DNA from: Chloroflexota bacterium
GTDB lineage: Bacteria; Chloroflexota; Anaerolineae; Ardenticatenales; Ardenticatenaceae
Assembly (NCBI GenBank): GCA_003520455.1
Contig: DOUV01000269.1
Location: 1 to 8,826 of the forward strand
Direction: 5' to 3'
Length of the DNA: 8,826 nucleotides
Part shown: positions 6,571 to 8,826 of the stretch, piece by piece
Position numbering within the stretch: the stretch's first letter is position 1
How the letters are laid out: each line of letters begins with the position of its first letter
Position numbers and translations under genes: made by a program
Notes under the pieces: model-generated
Database searches by the model: none
Told to the model about the DNA's origin: nothing
What the model saw: the letters and a program-made list of their open reading frames with translations, nothing else

Positions 6571-8076
6571 ATGATTGACCTCAAACAGTTCGAAGTCTGG
6601 TTCGTCACCGGCAGCCAGCATCTGTACGGTCCCGAGACGCTCGAACAAGTCGCCGCGCACTCCCAGGAAATCGCTCGCACGCTCAGTGAGGCCCCAGCCA
6701 TCCCGGTCAACGTCGTCTTCAAGCCCGTGCTCACTACCCCGGATGCCATTCGTGAGTTGTGCCTGGAAGCCAACGCCAGCACGAACTGCGTGGGCCTGAT
6801 GACCTGGATGCATACCTTCTCGCCCGCCAAGATGTGGATTGCGGGCCTCCGCGCCCTCCAGAAGCCCTTCGTGCATCTTCACACCCAGTACAATCGTGAT
6901 ATCCCCTGGGCCGACATCGATATGGACTTCATGAACCTGAACCAATCGGCCCACGGGGACCGGGAATTCGGCTTCATCGGCAGTCGCATGCGGCTGGAGC
7001 GCAAGGTGGTCGTCGGCCACTGGGAGGACGAGGATGTCCAACTGAGTCTGGGCACATGGGCACGCGCCGCCTGCGCCTGGCACGACGCCCAGGGGGCGAA
7101 GATCGCCCGCTTTGGCGACAACATGCGCGAGGTGGCAGTCACCGAAGGGGACAAGGTGGAAGCCCAGCTGCGCCTGGGCTACTCGGTCAACGGCTACGGC
7201 ATCGGCGACCTGGTCCAGTACGTCAATCGGGTCCCCGACGCCGAGGTGGACCGGCTCGTGGCGGAGTACCAGGAGCAGTACGAGGTCGTGCCGGCGCTGC
7301 GGCGCGGGGGTGAGCGGCACCAATCGCTGCGGGAAGGGGCGCGTATCGAGGCCGGGCTGCGCCAGTTCCTCCAGAAGGGCAATTTCAAAGGCTTCACCAC
7401 CACCTTCGAAGACCTGCACGGCCTGGCGCACCTGCCGGGTTTGGGGGTGCAGCGCCTGATGGCGGAGGGCTATGGCTTTGGTGCGGAGGGAGACTGGAAG
7501 ACGGCCGCCCTGGTGCGGGCGATGAAGGTGATGAGCGCCGGGCTTGGGGGGGGCACCTCCTTCATGGAGGACTACACCTATCACCTGAACCGGAGCGGCA
7601 TGAAGGTGCTCGGTGCGCACATGCTCGAAGTCTGCCCGAGCATCGCAGTGCGCAAACCCTCGCTCGAAGTACACCCCCTGTCCATCGGCGGCAAGGCTGA
7701 TCCGGTACGACTCGTGTTTGATGCCCAGGCCGGACCCGCGGTCAACGCGTCAGTGGTGGCGATGGGCAATCGCTTGCGCATGATCGTCAGTCAGGTTGAC
7801 GTCGTGCCTGCCGACGAGCCGCTGCCGAAGCTGCCGGTAGCGCGCGCCTTGTGGATTCCCCAACCGGACTTGAAGACCGCGGCGGCGGCCTGGATTCATG
7901 CCGGTGGTGCCCATCATACCGGTTTCAGCCTGGCCCTGAGCGCCGAGCATCTCGAAGACTTCGCCGACATCTCGGGCATGGAGTTCGTGCTCATCAACAA
8001 TAATACCACGCTCAGGCAGTTCAAGAAGGAGCTGCGCTGGAACGACGTCTACTATCACCTGGCAAAGCGATGGTAA
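6571..8076 (+). CDS. araA: L-arabinose isomerase
   Basis: A 501-residue cytoplasmic isomerase converting L-arabinose to L-ribulose, with a divalent metal (usually Mn2+). It aligns throughout with E. coli Ara[18 protein letters not shown] near the start, [48 protein letters not shown] region, TTFEDLHGL and [10 protein letters not shown]. The metal and active-site residues fall on the same numbers as in E. coli with this start: E306 (in AEGDWK), E333 (in FMEDY) and H350 (in GAHMLEV); the pair H448-H449 (GGAHHT) follows. A start at 6553 in the same frame, overlapping the araD stop as ATGA, would add six residues (MKEKPP) and would indicate translational coupling. Neither start has a strong ribosome binding site; 6571 is chosen because it gives the family N-terminal length exactly. 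No terminator hairpin is visible in the short gap after the stop. Confidence 0.96.
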   Translation: MIDLKQFEVWFVTGSQHLYGPETLEQVAAHSQEIARTLSEAPAIPVNVVFKPVLTTPDAIRELCLEANASTNCVGLMTWMHTFSPAKMWIAGLRALQKPFVHLHTQYNRDIPWADIDMDFMNLNQSAHGDREFGFIGSRMRLERKVVVGHWEDEDVQLSLGTWARAACAWHDAQGAKIARFGDNMREVAVTEGDKVEAQLRLGYSVNGYGIGDLVQYVNRVPDAEVDRLVAEYQEQYEVVPALRRGGERHQSLREGARIEAGLRQFLQKGNFKGFTTTFEDLHGLAHLPGLGVQRLMAEGYGFGAEGDWKTAALVRAMKVMSAGLGGGTSFMEDYTYHLNRSGMKVLGAHMLEVCPSIAVRKPSLEVHPLSIGGKADPVRLVFDAQAGPAVNASVVAMGNRLRMIVSQVDVVPADEPLPKLPVARALWIPQPDLKTAAAAWIHAGGAHHTGFSLALSAEHLEDFADISGMEFVLINNNTTLRQFKKELRWNDVYYHLAKRW

Positions 8077-8132
8077 CCATATTCGTGAGCTCGCTTCTGC
8101 TGCCAGCCTCAGTGGAACAGCTAAGCAAGTAA

Positions 8133-8809
8133 CCAAAAGTATGGCACACAGCCCTGTTCAGGCATTTCATCGCCTGTGGCGTCTGGGAAGCGGCCATCAT
8201 TCTCGACGCGCTCTTGAAGAACGAGTCCGACATCCAGCCCGATACGGTGCATGCAGATACGCAAGGACAATCCGGGCCGGTGTTTGGCCTCGCACATCTG
8301 TTGGGTATCAAGTTGATGCCGCGCACCCGCAATTGGCAGGAACTGGTGCTCTATACTGCTCTACCAGGAGCACGCAGAACCAGCACCTGGAACCCCTCTT
8401 CGGCGGCATCATCAATTGGTCGCTCATCGAGACCCATCGGCAGGACCTGATGCAGGCCATCCTCTCCATCCAGGCCGGTACGGTCCTGCTCTCGATGTTA
8501 CTCCACAAGTTGGGCACCTACAGTCAGAAGAACCGTCTCTATCAGGCCTCCCGCGAGCTCGGGCGTGTGGTCCGGACGGTCTTCCTCTTGCACTACAGCT
8601 CGGAGGTCTCGCTCCGGCACCAGATTACTGCTACGACTAACAAAATCGAAGCCTGCAACGGCTTTTGCCAGTGGCTCTTCTTCGGCGGTCACGGGGTGAT
8701 CGCCCACAATGATCCGGTCGAACAGGAAAAGTAGATCAAGTACAACCACCTGATTGCCAACGCCGTCATCTTGCAGAACGGCGTGGATATGACCAAGCTG
8801 CTCCGCTAG
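8133..8809 (+). pseudogene. Tn3-family transposase (TnpA) C-terminal remnant
   Basis: From about 8139 one frame reads VWHTALFRHFIACGVWEAAI, then LLKNESDIQPDTVHADTQGQ and LAHLLGIKLMPRTRNWQEL. This is the highly conserved TnpA region containing the second catalytic Asp (in HADTQG). A frameshift between about 8350 and 8380 moves the match to the next frame: EPLFGGIINWSLIETH, LLHKLGTYSQKNRLYQASRE, LGRVVRTVFLL, FFGGHGVIAHNDPVEQEK, with the catalytic Glu in RELGR. A TAG at 8732-8734 interrupts it, after which IKYNHLIANAVILQNGVDMT continues in frame to a TAG at 8807-8809. Most of the roughly 1000-residue protein and the terminal repeats are absent, and the left break lies about 57-65 bp after araA. 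No resolvase or cargo is visible. The right boundary of the element may lie past the window. Confidence 0.85.
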
Positions 8810-8826
8810 CGTAAGTTTTGTGCAAC

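Noticed and set aside
6541..7674. 377-residue minus-strand open frame antisense to araA
   Set aside because: Same reason: a shadow of a strongly identified isomerase gene, with histidine- and proline-rich composition typical of antisense frames.
1..8826. CRISPR array, tRNA or rRNA genes
   Set aside because: I saw no regularly spaced repeats, tRNA-like cloverleaf motifs or rRNA sequence by reading through; a dedicated search was not possible.

Overview
The window is GC-rich and looks like an accessory, transposon-scarred region of a bacterial chromosome, probably from the Chloroflexota. That placement is an inference. It rests on the composition and on three transposase remnants of families that are common there: IS4-like, ISKra4-like and Tn3-like. 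No rRNA or other phylogenetic marker is present.

Left part (1-1599): on the minus strand there is a LacI-family sugar-responsive repressor (107-1147). It is followed 53 bp further on by the first 17 codons of a gene with a good ribosome binding site and a signal-peptide-like start (1-53), plausibly a sugar-binding lipoprotein of an ABC transporter. Upstream of the repressor lies about 450 bp without a convincing gene. At its far end is a near-consensus minus-strand promoter (TTGACA, 17 bp, TATAGT) overlapping a half LacI-type operator.

Middle (1600-4062): a degenerate but fully bounded IS4-like element (1600-2969) has 18-bp terminal inverted repeats (15/18 matching) and a decayed 9-bp target duplication (7/9). 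Immediately after it is the 5' part of an ISKra4-family transposase gene broken by frameshifts and stops (3077 to about 3735). Then come an extended -10 promoter candidate, a 15-bp-arm inverted repeat exactly where its transcript would begin, and a coding-like fragment of unknown identity (3819-4040).

Right part (4063-8076): an intact L-arabinose catabolic operon in the order araB (ribulokinase), araD (L-ribulose-5-phosphate 4-epimerase), araA (L-arabinose isomerase). Isomerase, kinase and epimerase act in that sequence to turn L-arabinose into D-xylulose 5-phosphate. The AraD gene carries an unusual in-frame 72-nt insertion: a second copy of a 41-nt segment (40/41 identical) plus 31 nt of filler, placed just before the phosphate-binding GN motif.

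The end (8133 to the window edge) is a truncated, frameshifted Tn3-family TnpA remnant beginning about 57 bp after araA. The arabinose operon is thus bracketed by decayed mobile elements. The transposase genes are broken while the three ara genes are open throughout, which argues against poor sequence quality as the cause.
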